Assembly (NCBI GenBank): GCA_001770015.1
Contig: MEQB01000035.1
Coordinates: 29,368 to 93,367 of the forward strand
DNA from: Bdellovibrionales bacterium RIFOXYC1_FULL_37_79
GTDB taxonomy: Bacteria > Bdellovibrionota > Bacteriovoracia > Bacteriovoracales > Bacteriovoracaceae
DNA: 64,000 nt
Reading direction: 5' to 3'
This document shows positions 9,912-18,576 of the stretch, one piece after another. The first letter of the stretch is position 1. Every line of letters starts with the position of its first letter. The position numbers and the translations under genes were made by a program. Below the pieces are notes generated by a model. The model was not told where the DNA came from and ran no database searches. It worked only from the letters and a program-made list of their open reading frames with translations.

Positions 9912-10584
9912 CAAACCAATCAATGGTTTCACCTTGCTTGAAATTCTAGTCGCCCTGGCACTGATAAGTGTTATTGTGGCTTTGGTAGTCTCGTCCACTT
10001 TCAATTCCAGAGATAATATGGAGGAGGCAATCTCCAACATCGAGAGGGCCATTCGCTTTTCGGTGGGAGAATCCGCCCTTCGCAACGTGATCACCCGGGT
10101 GCAATTTGATCTGGATAAGGATCCCCAGGAATTATCCGTTGAATATGGACCGGATGATTCGTTTGTCTTACCTCCCAGCGAAGAAAGGATTATGGGTGTA
10201 GAAACCGAAGGGACCAAGGAAAGTGAGGAATTTGAAAAAAGAGCAAAAAAAATCAACCAGTCCTTTAACAAAGTCAGTGAATTTAGTGAGGGGGCATTAA
10301 AACTTCCAGGTGGCGTCAGCATTATTGCCATCGGGACTAATATCTCTCTTAAACTGATCACCAATAATTTTGCTTCAATCTATGTCTATCCTTCCGGCGA
10401 AAAAGATGGGGCCATCGTCATCCTTTCCTCAGATACCGAAGTAATTGGGCTGAGTATTTCACCGTTTAAAGAAGAGTTTCAAAGAACCTACAAGGAAATA
10501 AAAATGCTCAACGAGTCTGAGGATATAGAAGATATTCGCTTAAATATTGCCAAGGAATTATACGAAGAATGGTTAAAAAATTAA
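9895..10584 (+). CDS. gspH: Minor pseudopilin GspH
   Basis: 229 aa from the ATG at 9895, chosen because it gives an 11-residue prepilin leader ending in Gly11 before FTLLEILVALALI (Glu at +5). The open frame extends back to an ATG at 9841, but that would add a long stretch inside gspG. It overlaps gspG by 17 bp and gspI by 16 bp. Position between G and I gives the name, since minor pseudopilins are poorly conserved. The body is longer and more charged than typical GspH (about 170 aa), with an acidic Glu/Lys run near 100-125. Confidence 0.82.
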   Translation: MGRKISKPINGFTLLEILVALALISVIVALVVSSTFNSRDNMEEAISNIERAIRFSVGESALRNVITRVQFDLDKDPQELSVEYGPDDSFVLPPSEERIMGVETEGTKESEEFEKRAKKINQSFNKVSEFSEGALKLPGGVSIIAIGTNISLKLITNNFASIYVYPSGEKDGAIVILSSDTEVIGLSISPFKEEFQRTYKEIKMLNESEDIEDIRLNIAKELYEEWLKN

Positions 10585-11078
10585 AAAACACATCGGGTTT
10601 TACCCTGCTGGAAGTCCTGATTGCCACCGGTATATTTGCGGCGTTTGCCACCGCCTTTACTTTGACTTTAAGTTATAATGTCACTGACTCCATAAGACTT
10701 GAGGAAGAAATTATTTTAAAAGAACTGTGCATGAATAAAATGAATGAAATCCTATTGGATCCTCCTGACTTAAAAGAATCATTAACCTTGCAACCGGAAA
10801 CCAAAACCTTTGAAAATAACGATGCCTACCAATACAGTTTAACCTGGAAAAGATTCACACTGCCCGATTATGAGAAATTGAAAGGAAGCGAAGAGGATAG
10901 TGATGATGAAAACACCTCCCCTTACGAAAAAATTTTCTATGGCCAGATCAAGGATAATTTAAAGGAATTAATCTGGCAGCTACAGGTCAAGGTACAAAAC
11001 AAAAAAACCGGTTACTTTTTTACCCTGTCCACCTGGGTCACCAACCAGAATGCCAAAGTGAGTTTTAAAAAAATATGA
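10569..11078 (+). CDS. gspI: Minor pseudopilin GspI
   Basis: 169 aa. The leader ends at Gly10 and mature FTLLEVLIATGIFAAFATAF follows with Glu at +5. A CMNKMNEILL segment after the helix fits the GspI family. GspI nucleates the I-J-K tip complex of the pseudopilus. There is an acidic insert (GSEEDSDDENTSP) near residues 100-115 that most GspI lack. It overlaps gspH by 16 bp and gspJ by 4 bp (ATGA), so the whole stretch is translationally linked. Confidence 0.87.
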   Translation: MVKKLKNTSGFTLLEVLIATGIFAAFATAFTLTLSYNVTDSIRLEEEIILKELCMNKMNEILLDPPDLKESLTLQPETKTFENNDAYQYSLTWKRFTLPDYEKLKGSEEDSDDENTSPYEKIFYGQIKDNLKELIWQLQVKVQNKKTGYFFTLSTWVTNQNAKVSFKKI

Positions 11079-11932
11079 AAACCCAAACTCCACTTTCTAC
11101 TACGCCGAATGGTTTTACGCTACTGGAGATAATTATTTCCATCACCATTTTATCTTTTTTAATGCTGGGGGTATATTATCTTACCGAAAACAGTACGGAA
11201 GGTGCTGCCCGGGTCACCAAGGAAGATCTGTTTAAAATGCAAATTGAAGCCGCCTTGAACCGGCTTGATCAGGACTTTTCAAGAATATTCACCCCGCTTT
11301 ACTACAAGTCCATCAAAGGCAAAAAAAGTGAGCAAGCATCGGAACTGGAATCAATGACAGATGAATTTCCCTCCTTTGAAACCACTGAACGGTTTCCGGC
11401 CCTCACCCAGGATAATCAGCCGATCCCCGCCATCAAAAGTGATTCCCCTTCCGATTTACTGTTTTTAAGCACCATCAATCAAAGGAAAATTCAAAACGCC
11501 AAGGAAAGCCATTTCGTCTGGATCAAATACATGCTAAGAGACTCCCTGGATGAAAATCGCAATTCCAAGGCCCCGTTTGAACTTATTCGCTATTATCTCC
11601 CAAGCGATATTTATGCCCCGGATTTTGATTTTGAAAAAATCCGTCCTTCGGTTTTACTTGGCAATATTAAAAAATTGGAATTTTTATTTTGGAATCCCAC
11701 TAAAAAAACTTTTGTGGATGACTTGAAAATGATGGATAAACCCCATCTCATCCGGGCCATCAAAGTGGTTTTATCCACCGTGGATGAAAAAAATAATGAG
11801 CTTAAATTTGAGCGCATTTATCGAAGTATTTGGCCATTTTTTGACCCTGGTGTTGATGAAGCTTCCAAAAAACGCAATCCACAAGACAGCGACAATGATA
11901 TGGATAACGAACCCCCGGGAGAGGAAGATTAA
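11075..11932 (+). CDS. gspJ: Minor pseudopilin GspJ
   Basis: 285 aa. The prepilin leader ends at Gly13 and mature FTLLEIIISITILSFLMLG follows (Glu at +5). The helix is followed by the family's typical KEDLFKMQIEAALNRLDQDFSRI segment. It forms the tip complex with GspI and GspK. The C-terminus is Asp/Glu/Pro-rich. The gene starts inside the gspI stop (ATGA), and its 3' end overlaps the proposed gspK start. Confidence 0.9.
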   Translation: MKTQTPLSTTPNGFTLLEIIISITILSFLMLGVYYLTENSTEGAARVTKEDLFKMQIEAALNRLDQDFSRIFTPLYYKSIKGKKSEQASELESMTDEFPSFETTERFPALTQDNQPIPAIKSDSPSDLLFLSTINQRKIQNAKESHFVWIKYMLRDSLDENRNSKAPFELIRYYLPSDIYAPDFDFEKIRPSVLLGNIKKLEFLFWNPTKKTFVDDLKMMDKPHLIRAIKVVLSTVDEKNNELKFERIYRSIWPFFDPGVDEASKKRNPQDSDNDMDNEPPGEED

Positions 11933-13334
11933 TTTAAGCATTAAAAAACCACCTTGTTTTTTTATATTCACCTCCCAAAAAGGGGTGGCACTCATGATGA
12001 TTCTATCGGCCATAACCCTGCTGACTTTTGTGGTTTATAATTTTTCTTTTGAAACCCGGTTAAATAGTGCCCGGATCTCCAGTCAGCAAAAATCTCTGCA
12101 AGCAAAACTCAATGCCGAATCTGGATTAAGACTCGCCCTTGGCAAATTAAAGCTTTACCAAGAAGGCCACAATATGATTGAAAAGGATAAAAAGCTAAAA
12201 GATGTAATTCCTGCCAGCTTATTACAAGAAGTCACCGTCGTACCCTTTATTTATCCGGTTCCACTGGGACCTGATGCCAATCTCATCCAAAGAAATGCCC
12301 TGCAAGATTTTGAAAAAGAATCTCTTATTCAAGGAGGTATGAATGTTGAAATTATGCCGGTCAGCGGGTTTTTAAATCCTAATAATATGAGAATCAAAAA
12401 AAATACTTCCGGACAAAATCCCAATGAACCAACTCCCGACACCACGAATCCCCCTGCTGACGGTCAATTTGCCATTCATTCCTTTATTGAAAAAGAAATC
12501 ACCCGGGCAGTGGAAGAAGCCTTCTTGACTAAAAAAGAAACCGATGAAACTTTTGAATCCCTCTACAGCGATATTGACCCCATCCTCCTGGTCAAAGAAC
12601 TTAAATACTACGTTACCGATAAAGGCAAGTTTGAAGATGAGCAAAAAGGGGAAGTGGAACAACTCTACATGAAAAAAGGTATCACCCCCAAATTTGCCCC
12701 ACTGACATCACTTACCGAGTTAAATCTTTTAGAGGGATGGAATGATGATTTTGTTGAGCTTTTAAAGGATAAATTCTCGGTACATGAAATCTCGATTATT
12801 GACATTAACAAATTAACCCAAGGCCAGTTGAAGCTTTTATTTCCAGAAATAACCGACGAACAAAGTAAAGAATTCTTTAAATATCGTGATGGTGACCCCA
12901 ATGCGGTGGAAAATGAAGATAATGCTGATGAAAACAATGAAGCCGATGGATCTCCCCACCCTTTTACTTCAGAAGAAGACTTCAAGGAACTGCTCGTCAC
13001 CAAGTTAGAAGTAACCAGCCAGGAAAAATACACCGAACGAACCACTGAATTAACCCAAGCAGGTCTTAAGTTTGGAGTGGCCGGAAAACTTTTTAAGATT
13101 ATTTCCACTGGAAAAATGGATAATGCCAGCTACACCATCAAGGCCTTTGTGGATTTACCCATCAAACCACCCCCGACACCTACCCCCACTCCAAATCCAC
13201 AACCACCCTCTTCCTCCTCGGAAGATGGTACTGCGGGATCATCCGATCCTCCCCCTCCCCCCACAGCTACCCCCACTCCAGTTCCCGAGGAATTTTTAGA
13301 TCCAAGGGTCATAGAGATCTATTATAACGACTAA
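11895..13334 (+). CDS. gspK: Pseudopilin GspK
   Basis: 479 aa from the ATG at 11895. The frame is open further upstream inside gspJ, but an earlier start would bury the prepilin leader. The leader is long (about 31 aa), ending SQKG before VALMMILSAITLL. GspK normally lacks the +5 Glu, as here. The body has the large GspK insert domain (SGFLNPNNMRI, DIDPILLVKELKYYV, VHEISIIDINKLT, TSLTELN). The C-terminus is a Pro/Thr/Ser-rich tail of about 45 residues (PPPTPTPTPNP and PPPPPTATPTPVP) that is unusual for the family. GspK caps the pseudopilus tip. The start is the least certain point; a non-ATG start after the gspJ stop is possible. Confidence 0.87.
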   Translation: MIWITNPRERKINLSIKKPPCFFIFTSQKGVALMMILSAITLLTFVVYNFSFETRLNSARISSQQKSLQAKLNAESGLRLALGKLKLYQEGHNMIEKDKKLKDVIPASLLQEVTVVPFIYPVPLGPDANLIQRNALQDFEKESLIQGGMNVEIMPVSGFLNPNNMRIKKNTSGQNPNEPTPDTTNPPADGQFAIHSFIEKEITRAVEEAFLTKKETDETFESLYSDIDPILLVKELKYYVTDKGKFEDEQKGEVEQLYMKKGITPKFAPLTSLTELNLLEGWNDDFVELLKDKFSVHEISIIDINKLTQGQLKLLFPEITDEQSKEFFKYRDGDPNAVENEDNADENNEADGSPHPFTSEEDFKELLVTKLEVTSQEKYTERTTELTQAGLKFGVAGKLFKIISTGKMDNASYTIKAFVDLPIKPPPTPTPTPNPQPPSSSSEDGTAGSSDPPPPPTATPTPVPEEFLDPRVIEIYYND

Positions 13335-13370
13335 AAATATCGCCGTTAATTCTCAATAAAATTCTTTTCT

Positions 13371-13376
13371 TATAAT
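13371..13376 (+). promoter_or_regulatory. Possible -10 element of an internal promoter for gspLMN
   Basis: A perfect TATAAT lies in the 90-bp gap between gspK and gspL, the widest gap inside the gsp cluster. No good -35 is visible at 16-18 bases upstream (only T-rich sequence). An AGGAGG at 13397-13402 follows. Confidence 0.3.
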
Positions 13377-13424
13377 CTAGGAATCTGGTAAAATATTAGG
13401 AGGTACACATTCAGGGATGATTAA

Positions 13425-15041
13425 GTGGATATTCTCTCGATAGATTTTGGTACATATTCCGTTAAATTTTTACATCTTTTTCTTGAAAGAAAGTCGATGA
13501 TTTTAAAAGGTTTCAGCGAATCATTGCTTCCAACTCAAGAAACTGAGTTAAAACGCTATGAGCCTCCTATCGAACGGCAATGTGAAATAATTAAAAATTA
13601 TCTGATCCAAAAACAATTTGTGGGAAAAATCATTGTCAATATCCCCTCTGAGTTAACCACCTCCCGTTACTTGACCCTACCCACTGAAAAATTGAAAAAG
13701 GCCGGGTTAATGATTCCCTATCAGTTGGATGAAAATTTACCTTTTCCCATCAATGAATCGCATTATTCTTCCATCCTCTACAGATATAACAAGTCCGTTA
13801 AGGCCATTGTCAACATCACCAAACTGGCTGACTTTGATATTTTTTATAACGAACTTTTAAATCATGACATCCTTCCTGGAATGATCACCACCAGTCTGTT
13901 TTCTCTGCATACCTATCTCACGTTGGGCCAAACCCATCAGATCGTCCAAAATATCCCTGAAAAATCTTTTTTACTACTTGATATCGGTCACAACACCACC
14001 AAGGGCTATTTAGTAAAAGATAGTGCCGTGGTGGCCAACCATATTTCCGGGATTGCGGGAGCATTTATCAATGAAACCATCGCCCAGATGTATAAAATAT
14101 CACTGGAAGAGGCCATTACCTACAAACATACCAACTGTTTTTTTCTCAACCAGTCCCAATACAACGAAGTTGATGAAGACCAGAAGGAATTTGCCAAACT
14201 GATGAAGCAAACCATGACCCCCCTTTTGCGGGATATTCACCAATGGATACTGGGTTATCGAATTAAAAATATCGAATTGATTGAATGTATATACATTACC
14301 GGCGGCACCAGCAATATTAAAAATATTATCGGATTTTTAACCGAAGAACTCGAACTTCCTGTTAAAAAATTTCTTCCGCTTTCCATACTACGAAAACCCA
14401 AAATCAATATTTCACAATCCATGGAATCCGGTGGCACCAACGCATTTTTATGTGGACTTACCTCCCTTTCCAAAATGGCCAATATCAATTTTTTAAAAGG
14501 CGAATATTCTCCAACCTCCACGCAAACCGTCCCTCTTTATTCCCTGGCTTTTATAAGCTTACGGGTTTTAATACTCTGTGTTTTCATGATAGGTGCCTTG
14601 ATACTTGAAAATGTCATCCTCTCTAAAAATGATAAAGTCGTCACCACCAATCTCAATTCCATTTTAGGTAAAAAAAGTCTGAATCTGGCCGAAGGGTTCA
14701 AAGCACAACTTAAAAAGAATCCCGATGCCTTGCTAAAGACCGTACAAAAAAAGGAAAATGCCATTGAACAAGAAATCACTACGCTTATGTCTGCTATTTC
14801 CATCAATGCCGTCAACCCTCTTTTTAAATTCAATGCCATGTTAACACCCGAAATGAGAATTCATATTACCAGTTTTAAAAATAGCGAAGATGAACTAAGC
14901 ATTATATTTAAAGGAGAAATTTTAGAACACCTTCAAGCATTGGAAAAAAGATTACAAAAAGATACTTCTTTGCAAAAGGCCAAGACTGAACTTAACTCCA
15001 AAAATTTGGTGTTATCTTTAAAAAAGGTGATGGTGAAGTAA
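13425..15041 (+). CDS. gspL: Type II secretion actin-like platform protein GspL
   Basis: 538 aa. The N-terminal two thirds is a cytoplasmic actin-like (ASKHA/PilM-type) domain: phosphate loop DFGTYSVKF at 6-14, a second DIGHNTTKGYLV near 187, and ITGGTSNI near 290. It binds the N-domain of GspE. One membrane segment lies at about 374-394, followed by a periplasmic ferredoxin-like part. The GTG at 13425 is the start that fits the DILSIDFGT N-terminus; AGGGATGA lies about 8 bases upstream and a strong AGGAGG about 22 bases upstream. The stop abuts the gspM ATG. Confidence 0.88.
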   Translation: MDILSIDFGTYSVKFLHLFLERKSMILKGFSESLLPTQETELKRYEPPIERQCEIIKNYLIQKQFVGKIIVNIPSELTTSRYLTLPTEKLKKAGLMIPYQLDENLPFPINESHYSSILYRYNKSVKAIVNITKLADFDIFYNELLNHDILPGMITTSLFSLHTYLTLGQTHQIVQNIPEKSFLLLDIGHNTTKGYLVKDSAVVANHISGIAGAFINETIAQMYKISLEEAITYKHTNCFFLNQSQYNEVDEDQKEFAKLMKQTMTPLLRDIHQWILGYRIKNIELIECIYITGGTSNIKNIIGFLTEELELPVKKFLPLSILRKPKINISQSMESGGTNAFLCGLTSLSKMANINFLKGEYSPTSTQTVPLYSLAFISLRVLILCVFMIGALILENVILSKNDKVVTTNLNSILGKKSLNLAEGFKAQLKKNPDALLKTVQKKENAIEQEITTLMSAISINAVNPLFKFNAMLTPEMRIHITSFKNSEDELSIIFKGEILEHLQALEKRLQKDTSLQKAKTELNSKNLVLSLKKVMVK

Positions 15042-15653
15042 ATGGATATGGTTATGAACTGGCTAAAATCAATCGATCAGATTATTTTTAACCAAATTGA
15101 TCTTTTCAAAAACACCAAATATTACGAACAATTTATGGATTTTATGAATCAACTAAGTGATGACCAGCAACGACTGGTCACTTATGTGATCAGCGCCATC
15201 TTTATTTTAGGGCCACTGCTGGTGGTGGGAATTATAGGGCTTAATACCTATACCCTGAAGAGTAATTTAAATACCAAAAAAGAAATCCAGGCCACCACTT
15301 ATAAATTTATCAATCAAGCGGATCGTCTGCAATCGTTACAACAAACTATTTTAGGGCCTCGGGCTCCCGGCAGCCAAAATGAATTGAAGGCCTCGCTCAA
15401 CGCATTTAATATCGATCCCAACAAACTCTCGGTTGATAATTTCAAACAAGAAAGCTCCCATAACTCGCCTCAAATAAAACAAATCAGTGCTGATATTATT
15501 TATAAACAGCTGGTCCTATCCGATTTTGTTGATCTGGTGAAAAAACTCATAACAATTAATAAAGTAAGAATTAGCGCGATTGAAATCAATCGTGATGATA
15601 GTGAAAAATTACTATCGGGAAGAATAAACATATTACAATACGCTAAAAAGTAG
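15042..15653 (+). CDS. gspM: Type II secretion platform protein GspM
   Basis: 203 aa with a short cytoplasmic N-terminus, one membrane segment at about 42-64 (VISAIFILGPLLVVGIIGL) and a periplasmic domain with a helical start. This is the GspM topology. Family motifs are weak, so the name relies on topology and on position directly after gspL, whose stop it abuts. An in-frame ATG at 15048 is an alternative start. Confidence 0.8.
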   Translation: MDMVMNWLKSIDQIIFNQIDLFKNTKYYEQFMDFMNQLSDDQQRLVTYVISAIFILGPLLVVGIIGLNTYTLKSNLNTKKEIQATTYKFINQADRLQSLQQTILGPRAPGSQNELKASLNAFNIDPNKLSVDNFKQESSHNSPQIKQISADIIYKQLVLSDFVDLVKKLITINKVRISAIEINRDDSEKLLSGRINILQYAKK

Positions 15654-15660
15654 ATGGTAA

Positions 15661-16596
15661 ATGGTACAAAAAATTCACAAACAAGAAAATACTCTGGACG
15701 ACAGTATTTATGATAAGGAAAATTTTCCCTTTCAACGGATTATTCTAACCGCTTTTATCCTGATACCACTGGGCTTTATCTTAAATTTTCCTCTAAAAGG
15801 CATTATTCGATCATTAATCTTAAGCGGGCTTTCCAACAATACCGCCTGTCCGGTACTCTACAGTGACGTCGAAGTCTCTTATTTTTTTCCCAAAATTATT
15901 ATTAAAAACCCCACGATAACCAAAGCCTGTATCAATGCATTAGAGGAAAATTTAAATTTAGAGGATATTGTGATCAGGCCCCATCTTCCTTCATTTAAAG
16001 TTTTAGGTATTCGTTTTTCGGTCAATCTGAAAAAGGATAAAACTAATATCTATATGTATCCGGTAATCGGACTTGGAAAAATCCTGATCACCATTGATGA
16101 TTCCACGATTCATACCGATACCATCGCTTACTTTACGGGAGGACTTGACCTGTTCGACGGAACCTTCAATTTAAACCTCAATACCCAGATAGAAAACCAT
16201 CAACTCAAAACGACCTCCATCAAATTGGAATCCAGGGATTTATACATCAAGGAATCCAACGTCAATAACTTTATCATCCCGCAAATCCCCCTGCTGGATT
16301 TTTCCATCAGGGCCACCTTAAGCGCCGATATGACCCTTAGAGTAGCTCCCGGACAGCTCATCATTGGAAACAAAAATTCCCCTCTCTACACCAACCTGGG
16401 AGGCACCATTAATATCCGCCAGGACCATTTTGCCTCTTCCAATATCGATATGACCGGCGAAATGATCCTGACTGATAAATTTCTCGATCTCTTTCCCATC
16501 ATCAGACTTAAAATTCCCAATATCTCCCCCACCGGCAACTACACTTTTATTGCCCGAGGCCCGCTTTTAAGTCCTGAAAGTTACCGGTTTCAGTAA
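15661..16596 (+). CDS. gspN: Type II secretion protein GspN, delta/Leptospira type
   Basis: 311 aa with one N-terminal membrane segment (about 22-42) and a beta-rich periplasmic domain. The pattern PVLYSDVEVSYFFPKIIIKNPTI and the closing NISPTGNYTFIARGPLLSPE fit the GspN family found in deltaproteobacteria and Leptospira, an AsmA-like fold whose role in secretion is poorly known. It is last in the gsp order, 7 bp after gspM, and is followed after 15 bp by the polyprenyl synthase gene. Confidence 0.82.
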   Translation: MVQKIHKQENTLDDSIYDKENFPFQRIILTAFILIPLGFILNFPLKGIIRSLILSGLSNNTACPVLYSDVEVSYFFPKIIIKNPTITKACINALEENLNLEDIVIRPHLPSFKVLGIRFSVNLKKDKTNIYMYPVIGLGKILITIDDSTIHTDTIAYFTGGLDLFDGTFNLNLNTQIENHQLKTTSIKLESRDLYIKESNVNNFIIPQIPLLDFSIRATLSADMTLRVAPGQLIIGNKNSPLYTNLGGTINIRQDHFASSNIDMTGEMILTDKFLDLFPIIRLKIPNISPTGNYTFIARGPLLSPESYRFQ

Positions 16597-16611
16597 TTCA
16601 TTGGATGCATT

Positions 16612-17556
16612 ATGAATATTATAAAACTTAGGGCCAATCTCGAAAAAAATCTTGTTGATCACCTGGATTGGATATCTCCTCACAACGAATTTAAGGCCAT
16701 CTATAAATACGCGCTTATCCCTCCAGGTAAATTATTTCGTCCCCTCCTTAGCATCTCCCTCCATCTGGATTTCACCCACTCAAACCTGGAATTTTTTAAA
16801 CCCGACAATCCCATGTCACTGCTGGCCAGTGCCCTGGAAGTTCATCACGCCTATACCCTCATTCACGACGATCTTCCCGCCATGGACAATGATGATTATC
16901 GCAGAGGCAAACTCTCGACCCACAAAAAATTTGGACAATGGCAGGCCATTTTAGCAGGTGATGGACTACTGAATGCCTCCTATAACCTGCTTGCTCGCAT
17001 CAATTCACCCCAGACAGTTAAAATCATCCGGATCTTTTCCCATTTTCTAGGTCCCAAAGGTCTAATCGACGGACAAGTCATCGATCTTTCTGCCGGTAAA
17101 AAATCCTTTCTTAATATTTTAAAAATGCATGAACTTAAAACCTCCCGGCTCATTCAATGTGCCATGATTGGCAGCTATACATTATCTACGGATAAAGTAA
17201 GCTTGCGCACCTCGATTGATCTACTTCAACTGGGCAAACACTTGGGGATAGTTTTTCAATTCCTAGACGACCTGAGTGAATTAAACTGTAAAAAAATCCC
17301 TCCCCATGAAGCCAACATCAATCCGTGGCTCAATCATTTGTGGCCCAGTTACGATTATCTTCAAAAATCTTTGGATAAAATTCACCACTTGACCAGAAAA
17401 CACCGCCTAGATAGTTTCAGACTGATGATCAATGAATATCTCCAGAAAAATAAAAAAAATATTGATGATGGCAAAAAAATAATTGAAATGCATTTAAAAA
17501 ATCAGGAAATCCTAATACCAATTATGAACCGACTTGACATTATTTGTAATACTTAA
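16612..17556 (+). CDS. ispA: Polyprenyl diphosphate synthase (farnesyl/geranyl type)
   Basis: 314 aa. It condenses isopentenyl diphosphate with allylic diphosphates to make farnesyl diphosphate for undecaprenyl, quinone and other isoprenoids. The first Asp-rich motif DDLPAMDNDDYRRG starts at 86. The second at about 219 is DDLSE, with Glu in place of the last Asp. The substrate-binding GKLFRPLL stands for the usual GKRLRP. DGLLNASYNLL and GGQ-like DGQVIDL are in place. It is co-oriented with gsp and only 15 bp from gspN, so it is probably co-transcribed. The 3' end overlaps the convergent MerR-like gene by 45 bp. The exact chain length made cannot be read from the sequence. Confidence 0.85.
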   Translation: MNIIKLRANLEKNLVDHLDWISPHNEFKAIYKYALIPPGKLFRPLLSISLHLDFTHSNLEFFKPDNPMSLLASALEVHHAYTLIHDDLPAMDNDDYRRGKLSTHKKFGQWQAILAGDGLLNASYNLLARINSPQTVKIIRIFSHFLGPKGLIDGQVIDLSAGKKSFLNILKMHELKTSRLIQCAMIGSYTLSTDKVSLRTSIDLLQLGKHLGIVFQFLDDLSELNCKKIPPHEANINPWLNHLWPSYDYLQKSLDKIHHLTRKHRLDSFRLMINEYLQKNKKNIDDGKKIIEMHLKNQEILIPIMNRLDIICNT

Positions 17557-17937
17557 AATAGCACTCAATTTTCGGCTTAACACAGATATCTGCTCCCTCT
17601 GATCCTCTGATTCCAAAACTGGATCAGTCACAGTCTCAGCTTTATCTGGTAACAATTCGCCCATGAAATTTTCAAGCGGCAACTGGGTTCCACTTAATTC
17701 AACCTTGGCTTCATCAACTGTCAATTTTTTATCGAATAAAAGACTTTTAATTAACAAAATGGTTTCAAGATCTTTTCGTGAATAAAAATTTTTGGGTTGA
17801 TTATTTTCAGGCATGCCAAGTTCAGCAAATTCTTTTTCCCAAAATTTTATAATATATTCCCTGACCCCGGTGACCTTACAGACTTCATCAATTTTAAACC
17901 ATGGCCTATCTGGTATTAAGCAGGCTCCTTGATTCAT
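17512..17937 (-). CDS. MerR-type helix-turn-helix regulator
   Basis: 141 aa from the ATG at 17937, chosen because GAGAGG sits 7 bases upstream; TTG at 17952 and ATG at 17943 are worse spaced. The DNA-binding part is near 13-80: WFKIDEVCKVTGVREYIIKFWEKEF, then NFYSRKDLETILLIKSLLFDKKLTVDEA. This is the short MerR type that in deltaproteobacteria often sits beside ihfA, as it does here (27 bp downstream, same strand). No metal-binding Cys cluster is seen. Its 3' end overlaps ispA on the opposite strand. Confidence 0.82.
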   Translation of the reverse strand: MNQGACLIPDRPWFKIDEVCKVTGVREYIIKFWEKEFAELGMPENNQPKNFYSRKDLETILLIKSLLFDKKLTVDEAKVELSGTQLPLENFMGELLPDKAETVTDPVLESEDQREQISVLSRKLSAILSITNNVKSVHNWY

Positions 17938-17964
17938 AATCATGCCTCTCAAAATGCGAGTTTA

Positions 17965-18372
17965 TTAAAACTCATTACCGTCTTCTTCCTCTTCCTGGCC
18001 GGCCACAAAGGATGTGAGTGCCCGTGAAGCTCCATCTTTTGGAGATATGCTCTTATCTTCATTACCATCTTCATCCAATCTATGGGCATAACGACCAGTG
18101 ATATCTTCTTTTAATACTTGGGAAGGTTTAAAGCTTAATACTCTTCTCGCAGTAATTTCCATCGCATCACCAGTCTGCGGATTACGACCGACACGAGTGG
18201 ATTTATCCCGAATGGAAAAATTACCAAACCCTGAAATTTTAACTTTCTCACCTTTTGATAACGTGTCTTTAATTGTATTAAAAACCAGCTCGACCAAATC
18301 TGAAGCCTCTTTTTTAGAAAAGCCTGCTTCCTTGTAAACTCTTTCTACAATATCAGCCTTGGTTAAACTCAT
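17965..18372 (-). CDS. ihfA: Integration host factor alpha subunit / HU-family DNA-bending protein with acidic tail
   Basis: 135 aa. Residues 1-92 are a standard HU/IHF fold: MSLTKADIVERVY, KISGFGNFSIRDK, and the DNA-binding arm signature VGRNPQTGDAMEI. IHF alpha is favoured by the ARRVLSFKPSQVLK end. About 43 residues follow that ordinary IHF alpha (about 99 aa) lacks, ending in an acidic run (GQEEEEDGNEF). SD GGAGG lies 8 bases before the ATG. It probably shares an operon with the MerR-like gene downstream. Confidence 0.9.
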   Translation of the reverse strand: MSLTKADIVERVYKEAGFSKKEASDLVELVFNTIKDTLSKGEKVKISGFGNFSIRDKSTRVGRNPQTGDAMEITARRVLSFKPSQVLKEDITGRYAHRLDEDGNEDKSISPKDGASRALTSFVAGQEEEEDGNEF

Positions 18373-18576
18373 AAATCTTCCTCCATGAAGTCTTTTAAAG
18401 AAAACCTTATTTATTAATAGGTTAGCAAATAATCTAAAAAATCGCTATATAAATTAAATTCTTTTTTTTTATTTTCCAATAATTGATTTTTTTTGTCCAG
18501 TTTATAAAAACAATGTTAAACTTTTTTATAAAAAAATGGTCGATAATTTATCTATTTCTTAAAAAGAGAGGAATAT

